In this document: one piece after another, positions 37,421 through 48,984 of the stretch
Position numbering within the stretch: the stretch's first letter is position 1
Layout: every line of letters begins with the position of its first letter
DNA from: Nyssa sinensis
Lineage: Eukaryota > Streptophyta > Magnoliopsida > Cornales > Nyssaceae
Length of the DNA: 64,000 bases
NCBI GenBank assembly: GCA_008638375.1
Contig: CM018031.1
Location: forward strand, 804,501 to 868,500
Direction of reading: 5' to 3'
The notes under the pieces: generated by a model
Told to the model about the DNA's origin: nothing
Seen by the model: only the letters and a program-made list of their open reading frames with translations
Databases searched by the model: none
Position numbers and translations under genes: made by a program

Positions 37421-39823
37421 GTAAAGTTCCTATTGACTGATTTACCCATCCGTTTGAAAAAGACTTTTGTTAAGTTGAACGACGGAGTTTGGGTTTTTGC
37501 AATTTCAATAGTTCATGTAGCATATGTATTCATACTATATTATACAAATCAATTAATGTGACTTACTAAAATAGTCATCTTTAAAAAAAAAATTCTTTTA
37601 TATTCACGTTAAAATAATGAATAAGTAAATTATTTTTACCTCGATAGATTTAGGCATAGTTTGAATAACATTTCTCGCATTAAAAAAATAATAATAATTT
37701 ATCACCAACATATAGAAGGTTAATGGAGCATTGTGTGTTTTTTCATTGTATACCTATAATAAAAAAATGCATATTTTAACTTAAATATTACATTTTACAA
37801 AATGTCTTTTTTACCCTCGAGCAATTATTATAATATTTTAAAGTAACTAGAAACTTTGGGTCTTGTAATTTTAGTTTCAACTCAATGGACAATTCAGTTG
37901 AATCTTCGTTTGAAGTCATTCTTTTCGTTATTTTCAAGTCATTGGATACGAGTTTAATTAGATTTTGAGTCTTGTAATTTTAGTTTCAACACACTTGAAT
38001 TTTTGTTTGAACTCACTTTTTTTTCACTTTCAACTTATTGGAATATGGATTTGGTTTCTTTCAAATCACTAACATATTTGGTTAGTTTAATTTATGCTTA
38101 GGTTTGAGAGAATATAATTCTTTCATTGGAATTTTGTTAATTCATCTTAGTAATTGTAATTCATTTGTTGTTTGTATGCCAATTTTCATTTTTGGGGACT
38201 GTTCTATTTAAGTTAGTATGTGTGTATTTATTGCTACTTATTCTAATATTGTTATTATTTAATATGGTATAGCCATGGCTCTATTTTATGCTTTTGACTT
38301 AATCGTCCTTTATATAACAATTGTTGGTAGGATAAGAAATGTGGATATTATTTCATATGCTACATGGTGTTTGTCATGTTCCTCTTATCGCATATAACAA
38401 TTGTTAGTAGGATAGGAAATATTTCACTTGATTGTTTATTATGGCTCATACCTTAGAACTAATGACCTTAAACTTGAATCATTATGAAAATTCCTTAGCA
38501 AGATGAGACAACTTTTAAACCATGCCAAAATGGTTAAATAGACCATCTAGAACTTAAGTGGTCATATAATAGCTAAGGCAGCTGGCTTGGTAAGAAAATA
38601 ATTAGAGTTATTTTGTATTAAAAAGTGTGTAAAGCTTACTGAACATATCAGTTAATCAACTAAGAAAATCATTCGATTGAAAATCATATATAGTTGATAA
38701 GCCTAATATGTTTTTATCAAGAACAGTCAGTGGACCAAATTATGAAAGTTTAAAACTAATGAAGTTCTGAAAGAGTCGACTAAGTATGTTTAAATGGACA
38801 AAAATTAAACTATCACTATCAAGATCAATTAACTGACTAGTCGATCAAAACTCATGAGTTTAAAATATGATTTTGATTATGGATGAAACCGTCGACTGAA
38901 TGTCGACTGAATGTTGACATCAGTCAAACCAATCTGATGTTTCAATCGGCAAATCGATCTCACGATACGAACAAATATTGTTTATATTCGTAAATCAAAA
39001 TATTTTAGTATTTAAAGTCCCATTTGAATTATATCTGTTTGGATAAGGTTTTTTTTTCATCGTTTTCTTCTCATCATTTTCTATGTTCTTGAGAATTTAA
39101 AAAATGAAAAAAAAAATTGAAAATACTTGTTTTTGGGGTCCTTTTATTCCCCAAAGGTATTGAATTTTTGAAAATATTAAAAATTACTATTAGTCCCAAA
39201 GGTTTCAACTAGTTAAAAATAATAATAATAATAATTTTAATGATAACAAAGCTTTCGTGAGGTCATACTAACGTTGATTCAGATTAAGTGATAAATAAAA
39301 ACCAACATACACTTACATGCATTAAGTAAATTAAGGTGGTCACATAAAGACAAAAGAAGAAGGAAAAAATCATTCAAACCATAAGATCTAGGCACCATTG
39401 GTCAACAATAGTTAAATGGTTAAATATGGATACTGAGTTGTAAAGCAGTCGACTGATCTAGTTGAACAAATCCTGAATATCATTCTGTCAAGATCAATCA
39501 AAGTAGCAGTCGGCCAATACTATTAAGCCTAAAATGAGAAATCTGTTTAGGAAAGAGCAGTCTAACCAAAAGTTTAAAAGCAATCGACATGATTGGTCGA
39601 CTCTAAAATGAGAATTTCATTCTCGTTAAGAACAACTGATCGAAAAGTACATACCAATAGTCTAATGCCTATAAACCAAGAAACAATAGACATGCTGTTT
39701 CAATCAACTGATGCTAACAATTGTTCCTATAATAAATACATATGAAAGACAACTTACTTGTATTTAGGACCTGCTGCAGAATGTGAATGAGATTCTTATT
39801 ACTGATACTTCAATCAGGCGCCA
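37421..39823. other. Intergenic DNA between the IRR-like gene and the receptor kinase
   Basis: Non-coding. The part from about 38700 to 39700 contains several copies of a 'gtcgactga' motif, including 'gtcgactgaatgtcgactgaatg' near 38890-38910, of the kind common in some LTRs. No borders or coding sequence could be defined. The 3' untranslated region of the receptor kinase must lie at the right end. Confidence 0.4.
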
Positions 39824-42502
39824 TCATTCCAGATCATCAACTGGCAAAGAGAATGTATTGGGACCATAAAAGGTTGATTGTTTGGGCCAATTAAGTCCTC
39901 CATTGTCACTGAAAAATCTGACAAGTAGCTTGTGAGAAATACTTTCCTGCAAAGAAGTGGAACGTGAATGTGCCAAAGCACCACCCATTTGAATCTCTGA
40001 CCAGCCCAACCTATCTTTCCGAGTCCGGGCAAGCTTCATAGGCTCATCTGCATCACCATCCACACTTTCCTGCAACTCCAAGGCAAGCTCAAGACTCTCT
40101 ACGACACCAGCCATTGTCGGCCGTTCGACTCTGCTACCGAGCAAACATTTGTTTGCAATCTCTACAAAAACGCTCAAACTGTCCGGCGTGATCTTTCCAA
40201 CCAGACATGGATCGATGATTTGATCAAGTTTGCCTGTATCGATGCAGTGTCGAGCCCATTGGCATAAACTATGCTGCTCCTCCTCCAGCCCTAAATCCAC
40301 CGCCGGCCTCCCACACAACACTTCCAACAGCAACAAACCGAAGGCGAACACATCAGATTTCTCGGTCAGCCTCTGGGTCCAGTAATACTCCGGATCCAAA
40401 TATCCAAACGTGCCCTTAACATTTGTGCTGATGTGGGTTCGTGACTGACTTTTGTATGACTTGGACAACCCAAAATCAGAAACCTTAGCCACCCAATTCT
40501 CATCCAGAAGAATATTGGCGGTCTTCACGTCACGATGGATGATCCTATGCTGCTCACCTGTATGAAGATAGTTCAATCCGTGAGCCGCACCAATGCAGAT
40601 TTCAAGCCGTTGCTTCCATGACAACGGTGGATTATTTGTATTGTAAAGATGATCACAGAGGGTTCCGCAGGCCATGTAGTCGTACACTAGGATCATCTCA
40701 CGTTCGTTGCAGTATCCGATCAAAGAGACGAGATGTTGATGACGGAGTTGAGATAGCAGTTCGATCTCCGTCTTGAATTCTTGGGCCCCCTGTTGTGAAC
40801 CTTGTTTCAACCGCTTGATTGCCACTGGGGTAGCTCCACCGTCTATATACCCTTTGTATACATCTCCAAAACCTCCATATCCAATAATAAAACCATCATC
40901 AAAGTTATCGGTCGCCCTTTTGATTTCAGCAAGACTAAAATGACGACATAGACTTGACAATAAAGATGAAGAATCAGCCTTGGTAGGCTTTGATGCGGCA
41001 AAGGAAAATGGGTTCCACCATGATGCTGCTTCATTGCTTAAAATTGAATCCTTTCTTTTCAGTTGCCGGAAAATCAAGAAAGCAATAATAGAGAGTATGA
41101 CTACACCACCAATGATACCAGCTATTAACTTACTTGTTTGATTTCTCTTGGGCTTTGCAGGTGTTTGATTACTCTTGGGCTTTGCAGGTGGGTCACGATT
41201 GGGTGTGTTATCAGCGCCGCCGGCGAGATTCCCAACAGAGTCGCTCAATTTGAAAAGCTCTATCCCATTCAGAATTGCATCAGAATAGCGAGTCGCGGAT
41301 TCGGAATTAGGGTGTAGTGCTATAGAAAGATTTTTCTTGTTTTGGTTTTCTTGATGTTCCACAAAAACAACATAATCTCTATAGAATGGAACACCGTTTC
41401 CACCACTCCAAACGATCACATCGGCATAAGCATCAGCCGTTTGATTAGCTATGAATATATGAAACTGTCTGTCATGAGGCTTCGTTACTTCACTTTGAAA
41501 CTCACAAAAGTGCAGCCTCACCATATATTCAAACCCCGAATCTACCGGCAAATTCCAAGTGAGATTGTAGCTGTAGTTTATGGTTTTGTTATTTCCCATC
41601 GACCGAGCAGTCTGATATAATTCAGGTGGTGCAGTGTAATTAGGAGTTTTCGTGAACTTGAGTTTGATAGTCGTATTAACAGGCAATGCCCCCATATAGG
41701 AGCAGTAAATGTTATCGCTCAGCCAGCTTCGAAACATTGGGTCCAGCATTGCTGGAATCATCCTCCCACCAACGTTTAATCGATATACGGACTCAAGAGC
41801 TGTTTTGTTTTGGACACGAAACGGGTTATTCTGGCCAATGAAATTGAACAATGGAGTTCCAAAACAACTGTGATAAAGATTGGTTGGCATGGAGATAACT
41901 TCAATTCCATTGATAAAAGCAAACCAATCATTCGAAGTACTCATGGATGGTATAAAGGTTATGTTCAATATCTCATCTTCTTCTATGTTGATGCAGTATT
42001 CTTTGGTTATAGTTTCCGAGCCAAGAGAATCCGCTGTAAGAAAAGTACTGAAGTTTCTAAGAAGCATAAATCCATTGGCTTTGACAGAGAACAAGGCCTT
42101 AGAAGAGTCAAATTGTTGGTATAATGATGGGTAGAAGTGCAAGCGAATGAATTTTGGGCCGGCTGTAACGGAGACTGAGAAGGTAAATTCTGTGGGAAAG
42201 ATTCGAGCGGTGAAGTAAGGAACAGTTTTCATTGCGGTGGATTGATTTTGTGCTGAAAGTGTTACCGATCCGTTGTTGAGTTGTCCTGCGAGGGATAGTT
42301 TTAAACCGATATCTCCGACCCAGTCCCGGCCATCTACTGCAGTTGAGTATCCTGAAGAGCCACAGTCAATGGCGATGTTATCAATAGGGGTGTAAGGAGG
42401 TGGAGAGTCGCAGTTGCTGGGGATCACAAAGAAGAAGTGATACAGAGCAGTGGTAATCAGTAGGTTTGTAAGGTAAGGATTTGGGTTGCTCGGGTTTTTC
42501 AT
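39824..42502 (-). CDS. CrRLK1L-family receptor-like kinase (FERONIA/MEDOS-like), single exon
   Basis: Plasma-membrane receptor kinase with malectin-like ectodomain; relatives sense cell-wall state and RALF peptides to control growth, fertilisation and immunity. 892 residues without introns, as usual in this family. Residues 1-30 are a signal peptide. Two malectin-like domains follow (about 40-190 and 230-420), with many N-glycosylation sites. A Pro/Lys/Asn-rich stalk precedes the membrane segment (LIAGIIGGVVILSIIAFLIF, about 459-480). The kinase spans about 535-805: GYGGFGDVYKG glycine loop near 541, VAIKRLK lysine near 563, HRDVKTANILL near 654, DFGLSK near 676, KGTFGYLDPEYY, and ERPTM. All catalytic residues are present and it is an RD kinase, so it is predicted active. 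The ectodomain is diverged and I would not name it FERONIA itself. The ATG at 42502 is followed directly by a good signal peptide. Confidence 0.93.
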   Translation of the reverse strand: MKNPSNPNPYLTNLLITTALYHFFFVIPSNCDSPPPYTPIDNIAIDCGSSGYSTAVDGRDWVGDIGLKLSLAGQLNNGSVTLSAQNQSTAMKTVPYFTARIFPTEFTFSVSVTAGPKFIRLHFYPSLYQQFDSSKALFSVKANGFMLLRNFSTFLTADSLGSETITKEYCINIEEDEILNITFIPSMSTSNDWFAFINGIEVISMPTNLYHSCFGTPLFNFIGQNNPFRVQNKTALESVYRLNVGGRMIPAMLDPMFRSWLSDNIYCSYMGALPVNTTIKLKFTKTPNYTAPPELYQTARSMGNNKTINYSYNLTWNLPVDSGFEYMVRLHFCEFQSEVTKPHDRQFHIFIANQTADAYADVIVWSGGNGVPFYRDYVVFVEHQENQNKKNLSIALHPNSESATRYSDAILNGIELFKLSDSVGNLAGGADNTPNRDPPAKPKSNQTPAKPKRNQTSKLIAGIIGGVVILSIIAFLIFRQLKRKDSILSNEAASWWNPFSFAASKPTKADSSSLLSSLCRHFSLAEIKRATDNFDDGFIIGYGGFGDVYKGYIDGGATPVAIKRLKQGSQQGAQEFKTEIELLSQLRHQHLVSLIGYCNEREMILVYDYMACGTLCDHLYNTNNPPLSWKQRLEICIGAAHGLNYLHTGEQHRIIHRDVKTANILLDENWVAKVSDFGLSKSYKSQSRTHISTNVKGTFGYLDPEYYWTQRLTEKSDVFAFGLLLLEVLCGRPAVDLGLEEEQHSLCQWARHCIDTGKLDQIIDPCLVGKITPDSLSVFVEIANKCLLGSRVERPTMAGVVESLELALELQESVDGDADEPMKLARTRKDRLGWSEIQMGGALAHSRSTSLQESISHKLLVRFFSDNGGLNWPKQSTFYGPNTFSLPVDDLE

Positions 42503-42620
42503 TGTGGGAGATATAGTTACGCAGCTGAGGAGGCGAAGCGAAAGAATGAAGGGAAAGGAGAAGGTTAATTGTTAAGGAAACGGCGGAACATTTGTTATCG
42601 TATATTATTGAATGTTATGT

Positions 42621-42764
42621 TTATTTTAAAATTTTATCTAAAGTATTTTACATGTTGATGTGATAGTATTATTTTGATTGTATAGTATATCATGATATAA
42701 CATACAATTAATATAACACTATCATATCAACGTGTAAAATATTTTAAATAAAATTTTAAAATAA
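42621..42764. repeat. Hairpin-forming inverted repeat upstream of the receptor kinase
   Basis: The left arm 42621-42667 (through 'tattttacatgttgatgtgatagt') and the right arm 42718-42764 ('actatcatatcaacgtgtaaaatatttt' onwards) are near-perfect reverse complements of about 47 bp, separated by a ~50-bp AT-rich loop. It lies 119 bases upstream of the receptor-kinase ATG and probably represents a small MITE. Confidence 0.8.
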
Positions 42765-42779
42765 AAATAGTTTTATTCT

Positions 42780-44054
42780 TATTGAATGGATCGAATCATT
42801 GACCGAATCATTGACCAAGTAAATATCAATCAATTCTATACAAGATTTTTTTTCTCCCTTCTAAAGGCCAACACTGATTGGCCCATAATGGTCCGTCCAA
42901 TAAAAAAAAAATTAAATAATCACGGATCAATATTTTTTATAATGAAATTGATGTCTACGGATACTTTGGAAGTTATTATGCCATATTAATTCAATCAGAA
43001 GTTATCAAGTCTATAAGAAGTTTTTCTTTTATTTTTGTCTCTAAAAAAATTCTATTTTACTTGGATTTTATGAATTTTCCATATCATGAGGTTTGAGACA
43101 ATTTTGGTGGCATAAACCTACTTAGATGTGTTTTGCAAGGCTTTTGATGCCCTTATTATTGATATTATAAGTGTAAGAATCAACATAAATTAGGGTACAT
43201 TGCCCTTGTTTCGAGTTGCCATTGTTCCAACCAAATTGAGAGATAACCTTGTTATAAAGATATTTTTTAATGAGTTTGATAAATATATTCTTACAATGAT
43301 ATTTTATTATATATATTTTATATTAAAAAAGAGAATTCTATCATTAAATAATAAAATATTATTAAAAAAATATATTATCGCATCCCTAAATAAATGTCAT
43401 TTAAAAAATTTCACTTGTTATGATGTAGAGTTGACTATAAAGTCTGAGTTATCTTTAAAAAAAAAAAAATATGAAAAAGTTACTTTTTAATAATTAACTT
43501 TTTTAGAATGAATTTTTTAAAATTTAAAATCTCTCCAAAATTGACTAATTATTTTGGAAGTACCAGTCAAAGACTAAGTCATCTATAGAATTTCATCAAG
43601 AGAGAAGTTATTATTTGATCTTAGACCATTGACTAAGTCAATGTCTTGATCAATTATATATTATTATGGTAATAAAATTTATTTTATTATCTCTTATGAA
43701 CTAACATATAATACACATGATAATTTGTAATTAACCAATATTCATTAATTTTGATCATATAATAAATTCTCCGCAAAGAGAAGAGAACTAGACTATTAAG
43801 AGTAGACTTTGGAGGCACTACAACTAATAGACCTTGTTTTCGAACTTTTTCATATCTGTCGCTTGTCAGGTAGAATAATAGTTTAAGCAGTAGACTGACC
43901 AAGACTCCGCCAATGCAGACGTGCAAGGTAGGTCGGATTGAATTATATTCAAATTTAGTTTAAATTTTAAAATAGTTAATTTGGAATTGGAATCTGACCT
44001 TTTGGAATGTGACATTTAATTCGAATAATTCAGTCGGATATTGATTCGAATAGT
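42780..44054. other. Non-coding intergenic DNA
   Basis: AT-rich, with a short direct repeat 'atcgaatcattgaccgaatcattgacc' at about 42789 and no coding signal. Confidence 0.5.
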
Positions 44055-44535
44055 AAATTATGCTAAGTTTTTTTTATAATTATAAAAAAAATTAAAATTT
44101 TTAAAATGATACTAACCTTTTATATTTTTATTAACAAATTACAAAGAGTTCTTCTTCAGTTTTATTTTTTTTTAAATAACAAACGTGTCTCTTTCATTTT
44201 TTTTTTTTTTACATTTTTTAAATTTTGACCAATTTTTTTTAAACATTTTTAAAATAAATATCTTTTCTACATAAAAAAATAAATTTAAGATAAATAACTT
44301 ATATTTTTCAGTCAAAGAAGATTTTAATTAATATTATTTGAAAATGAGAAAAGTTAGAAAAATTGGTCAAGATTTAAAAAATGTAACCAAAAAAAAAACA
44401 TGAAAGGGCTCGTTTGTCATTTTTTTTAAAAAAAGTTGGAAGGGAAGTTTTTATAGTTTGTTAATAAAAATATGAGAGATCAGTGTCATTTCAGAAATAT
44501 AAGGAAATGTCTTTGTACTTGTCAAAAATTTACCC
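44055..44535. repeat. Foldback MITE family, copy 3 (two arms)
   Basis: The left arm has 'aacaaattacaaagagttc' and 'caaacgtgtctctttcat'; the right arm has 'catgaaagggctcgtttgtc', 'gttggaagggaagtttttatag', 'gtgtcatttc' and ends 'aaaatttaccc', the complement of the GGGTAAATT start of copy 1. Overall an imperfect palindrome of about 480 bp with no coding sequence. Confidence 0.7.
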
Positions 44536-46085
44536 AAGAATTTATTAGTATCGTTTTCAACTTAGGTCCGACTATTAATTCTAATTTTTAAATTTTACCC
44601 ACAATTTCTTCAATAAATTATTATTTTTTTTCCTACTTTAATTATACACTAAAATCTTTAATCATTTTCTTAATTTCTCATTCTAAAAAAAACTAAAAAT
44701 CGTTAAAATAATTCTTTCAACATAATTTAATTTTGTCAAAAATGTTAAAGGTCAACAATTTTTTGAAATTATAAAAAATGTAAAAAATAATTCTTGTAAA
44801 AAAATCCTACTAATCTAATGATGAGTAATTAAAATATACAAAATATTGAATTCAAACTCGAGTTTCTAAAGTCTTAATTTAAGACCAACTCTAATTTAGA
44901 TTAGACTTGAATTATTTTGTCCAAATCTATATCAAATTATAAAAAAATAAAATCTAAACTCTAAAAACTTTAAACCAGATTCTGATTAACCTGCCTAAAT
45001 TACACCCATAAATGATGCTTGAAGTGCAAAGGAACAAAATGATGCTTAAATTACTGAGCCACCCTTGCCTAAAAGACTATTATGTTGGAAGCAACCTCAA
45101 ACTTTGGGCAAATATTTAAAATGATTGGACATTTGCCTAGCCAAGGGAATGGCTCAACTGCTTCTTGCTGAGCTCCCAAGACTCCCTCCTCGAGTCTGTC
45201 TCTTTGTTTAGTTTCCCTTGCACCAATATATATATAGACACACACACATACACGTTAGAGGTTAAAAGTTATATATAGGTGTTTTCTCATCACCATGGTC
45301 ATAAGGGGGCTCCATCTTTTAGTCCATGTACGTGGTAGATTTTGGAGTGATATATAATGGCTGGTAGGCCTGTTTTATTTATTTATTTTCACTATTAATT
45401 AATTACTATTTCTTATGATGATTTAGTTACACGTTTACAACAAAAAAAATAATAATAATGATAACAATTTAAAATCAATGAATTAGTAAATCATTCTTTT
45501 CTTTGTAAACACTTCCTTAATGGAAGTTGCCTTAATCAAATACTCCGACAGATCTGAACCATAATTCCCATTACATTTCACACTTTCATCTAGGCATTTT
45601 AACTCTCATTGATTTGGCTATTAAAGAGTTTCTGATCGAAACCGCATCAATGCTTAAGGTTTTAATGATTTGCTATCTCTTTTTTAGGTTGCTCTCATGG
45701 ATAAAATTATAAAATGAGCCGAGTTGTTGAACTTCAGTTCATAATCGGTTCGATTAAGATTGGTTCGTAAGATAAATAAATCAAAGTTAAACATATTTTG
45801 AAATTCGTTAGTTTATCGAAGTTCGATTCGTTAAGCCAAAAATAGTGTAACATTATATCAAAAATCAAACTACTCAAATTCAACTTACGATTGATTCGAT
45901 TAAAGACTTATTTAAGATCGACTCGAATTATCATTTATCATTATATCAAAATAGAGTCTCTGTATGAGTGACTCAAATCGAAATTATAATAGCCTTAATG
46001 TTCCGGTTAGAGACAGTTGAGGGACGATCCAGACGACTTGCAAAAGCTTTCTATTGGTTATCTATCCATCAAAAGGGACCATCCA
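44536..46085. other. Non-coding intergenic DNA
   Basis: No recognisable gene or repeat borders. Short AT-rich low-complexity sequence throughout. Confidence 0.45.
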
Positions 46086-46702
46086 CAGGGCCGACTCTAT
46101 TTAATTAGGGCCTAAAGCGAGAAAATAACATTCTTAATGAGACGTTTTTAATATTAATGTAATTTCTTACTTTGTTTCTTTTATATATATATATATATTA
46201 TATTTTAACTTTCGTAATATAAAATTTAATTGTTTTCTAATAAGAGAGATCTATGTAATAAATAAAACTCTAATAATAAAAATTTTACATAATTTGTTTT
46301 TATCTTAATAGATAACAAGAAAAAAAATTATTACAATACGAATAAAATTCTAGAATTAATTTTTTTTTTCATGGAGTCTTTATGGGGTGTTTTTTATAGA
46401 ATTGATTTTTATTTACTTTAAACTTCTAATTTGATTATACTATATATCTATAAAGTTTAGAGTTTTTTTATAAAGTTAGACTTTTATTAATCTTAAACTT
46501 CTAATTTCATTATACTATAGATATCTAAAATTTGGGACATTCTCTTTAGGTGGGGCTTAAAGCGATTTTGAAACTTTTTATAAACTTCAAATAATCTTAG
46601 ATTTCTAATTTCATTATACTATAAATACCTAAAATTTGAAGCCTTCTCTTTAGGTAGGGTTTAAAGGGATTGTTTTATTAGTTTTATACTCGAACGACCC
46701 TG
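46086..46702. mobile_element. Non-autonomous hAT-type element with 8-bp target duplication
   Basis: The left end is CAGGGCCGACTC; the right end, on the opposite strand, is CAGGGTCGTTCG, giving short terminal inverted repeats of the hAT type. It is flanked by ACCATCCA (46078-46085) and TCCATCCA (46703-46710), an 8-bp duplication with one mismatch. The 617-bp interior has no transposase but contains internal repeats of 'cttaaacttctaatttcattatactata'-like sequence followed by 'tttaggtggggcttaaagcg'. Confidence 0.75.
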
Positions 46703-47182
46703 TCCATCCATTATGTAATGTTTCAAAATTTTTGCTATGAAATTAATTAAATAATGGTAGAAACACGCGGATGAGGTGATTAAATTCTCTTTTTACACAA
46801 TAAGTCATAATTCGATCACCATACAGACTTAAAATAGTTTCCTCCCTTCCTCATACTAAAAAAAAAATTCAAATTAAATAATGATTGTATGCTTAATGTG
46901 TTATTATGGTTGACCAATGCACTTAGTTTAATATTTTTTGCCTTCTGTTGTTTTGTTTGGTTTTTATGGGTATTTTTTAATTTCCTATTGGTTTAAATTT
47001 TTGTACAAGAGTAGAATTCATGATCTCTCTTTTGAATACGAGCATGAGTAACCAATTGGACTAGTCATAGTTGGTTTCTTATTTTCACAATTGGTGCAAC
47101 AAAAACCTATCATTAAACTATTTAATTGATGAACTTTTGAAACTTTTAATTTTCAACACCTAATAAGATTATAAAAAAGACA

Positions 47183-47705
47183 AGGATAAATTATACAGAA
47201 TTTTCATAATTTTTTTTTTTTTTATAATTATAAAGACTTTTCTTGAAATTTCTGAAATAATACTAACTTTCTCTATTTTTACTAACAAACTAAAAATACT
47301 TTCCGTCCAATCTTACTTTTTTTCAAAACGATAAAAGTGTCCATTTCATTTATTTTTATTTTTATTTTACATTTTTTCAATTTTGATCCTTTTTCTACCC
47401 ATTTTTAAAGAATTTTTTTATTTTATATATAAAATAAATGTAAGATAAATAACTTATATTTTTTAGTCAAAAATATTTTAATTAATATTTATTTAAAAAT
47501 GGAAAAACAAAGTTAGAAAAAATTGGTATAAATTTTAAAAATACAAGAAAAAAAACATGAAAGGAGCACTTTTATCATTTTAAAAGAAAAAAAAAAGAAT
47601 TGGAGAGAACATTTTTGTAATTTGTATGTAAAAATATGAAAAGTCAATATCATTTCAAAAATTTTAAAAATATCTTTGTATTTATTAAAAATCTCAAAGA
47701 GATTA
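47183..47705. repeat. Foldback MITE family, copy 4 (two arms)
   Basis: The left arm carries 'tccgtccaatcttac' and 'cgataaaagtgtccatttcat'; the right arm carries 'catgaaaggagcacttttatc' and 'gaattggagagaacatttttg', its imperfect reverse complement. An AT-rich centre separates the arms. Borders are approximate; the left end GGATAAATTATAC fits the GGGTAAATT terminus of the other copies. Confidence 0.7.
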
Positions 47706-48005
47706 ATATAATTAAAAAATCCTTAATGTACTAATAAAAAAGTATTGACATGACATCTAACATGAAAAGTGAGTTTAGAATTCAATTATCAAAGAAAAAG
47801 AAGAGGAAGAAAACCCACTACTTTTCAAGTCATGAATTTTTAGCCCTCACTAAAGGTTGAGAAAGGTCCTTTCTGTTAAATGGAAAAGTGGGCTTATAAT
47901 TCAATTATCAAAGAAAAATAGGAAAAAAAAGAAAGAAAGAGAACCCACTACTTTTGCTAAGGTCCACTACTCTTGAAGTCATGGATTTCTAGCATTAAAA
48001 GGAAC

Positions 48006-48175
48006 AATGCTATACATTTCAAAAATTTATTCTAAATTTATATTTTAATGGCAGTTATATGACAGAATTAAACTATAACACATTAATTAGATGACTTAAT
48101 GTATTATCCAATATTCTTGTATCACATAATTTGATATGCAAAATTTGGGATAGATATTTGAGAAAGCATAGCATT
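48006..48175. mobile_element. Small MITE, family B copy 1 (about 170 bp)
   Basis: Begins 'aatgctatacatttcaaaaatttattc' and ends 'tagatatttgagaaagcatagcatt', whose reverse complement 'aatgctatgctttctcaaatatcta' matches the start. No coding capacity. No clear target duplication was found. Confidence 0.65.
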
Positions 48176-48200
48176 ACTAAACGTCCATTCTTTTAAGAGT

Positions 48201-48361
48201 TACGCTACACTTTCTAAAGTTGTTTCTCAAATTTCTATTCTAAATAATATGGCATTGACATGATACTGAATTATTAATAATATTTAAATCATATAATTAA
48301 TGTGATTCCCACACATTAGTGTTACATTATTTAAAATAAGTATTTAGAAAGTATAGCATTT
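48201..48361. mobile_element. Small MITE, family B copy 2 (about 160 bp)
   Basis: Begins 'tacgctacactttctaaagttg' and ends 'tatttagaaagtatagcatt'; the reverse complement of the end ('aatgctatactttctaaata') matches both its own start and the terminus of the element at 48006, so the two belong to one family. Confidence 0.65.
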
Positions 48362-48616
48362 TTCTTCTTTTAATGTGTGTCTCTCTCAAAATGAAATCCT
48401 TTTTTTTTATTTTATGGATAAATGAAATCCCCTAAATTCCAACTTTCCAAGTTGATTCATAAGTTGGGTCAATTTGGGCCACATCGCACGACTCCTTGAT
48501 TATAACGATGCCGCCTGCAAATTAGGTGGATTCAGTAAGTTAAGCCCAGCTCGGACCAGTCACAACCAAAGGTATAACATGCTTGAGCTTAAACCCAATG
48601 CAACCAAAGCTTTAAG

Positions 48617-48942
48617 AATTAGGAATGGCATCGAGCAGGATTGAGGTGGGCGGGGTATTTTTTTTTTCAACTCACTTATTTATATTCTTTACTTTTGATC
48701 CCACACCATCCCACCTAGAGGGTAATTTTGACTCTAACTCAATTTATATTCTTCAAACCTGTTTCAAATCTCAATTTTTTTTTCAAAGCAAATTATTATT
48801 TTTTTTGATAAATAAATTAAATATTTATTATCAAAACAAATAACAAAATAAAAAATAATGAATGTAATAAAAAAAATCTTAAAACTAAATTTATATAATG
48901 TAGTTTATTAGCAAACATAATGTACATAGAGATTAAAATAAA

Positions 48943-48984
<42 letters not shown>

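Noticed and set aside
48949..48982. Long (AT)n run considered as a regulatory or origin-like element
   Set aside because: A simple microsatellite; similar runs occur at 18315 and 21999 without associated features.
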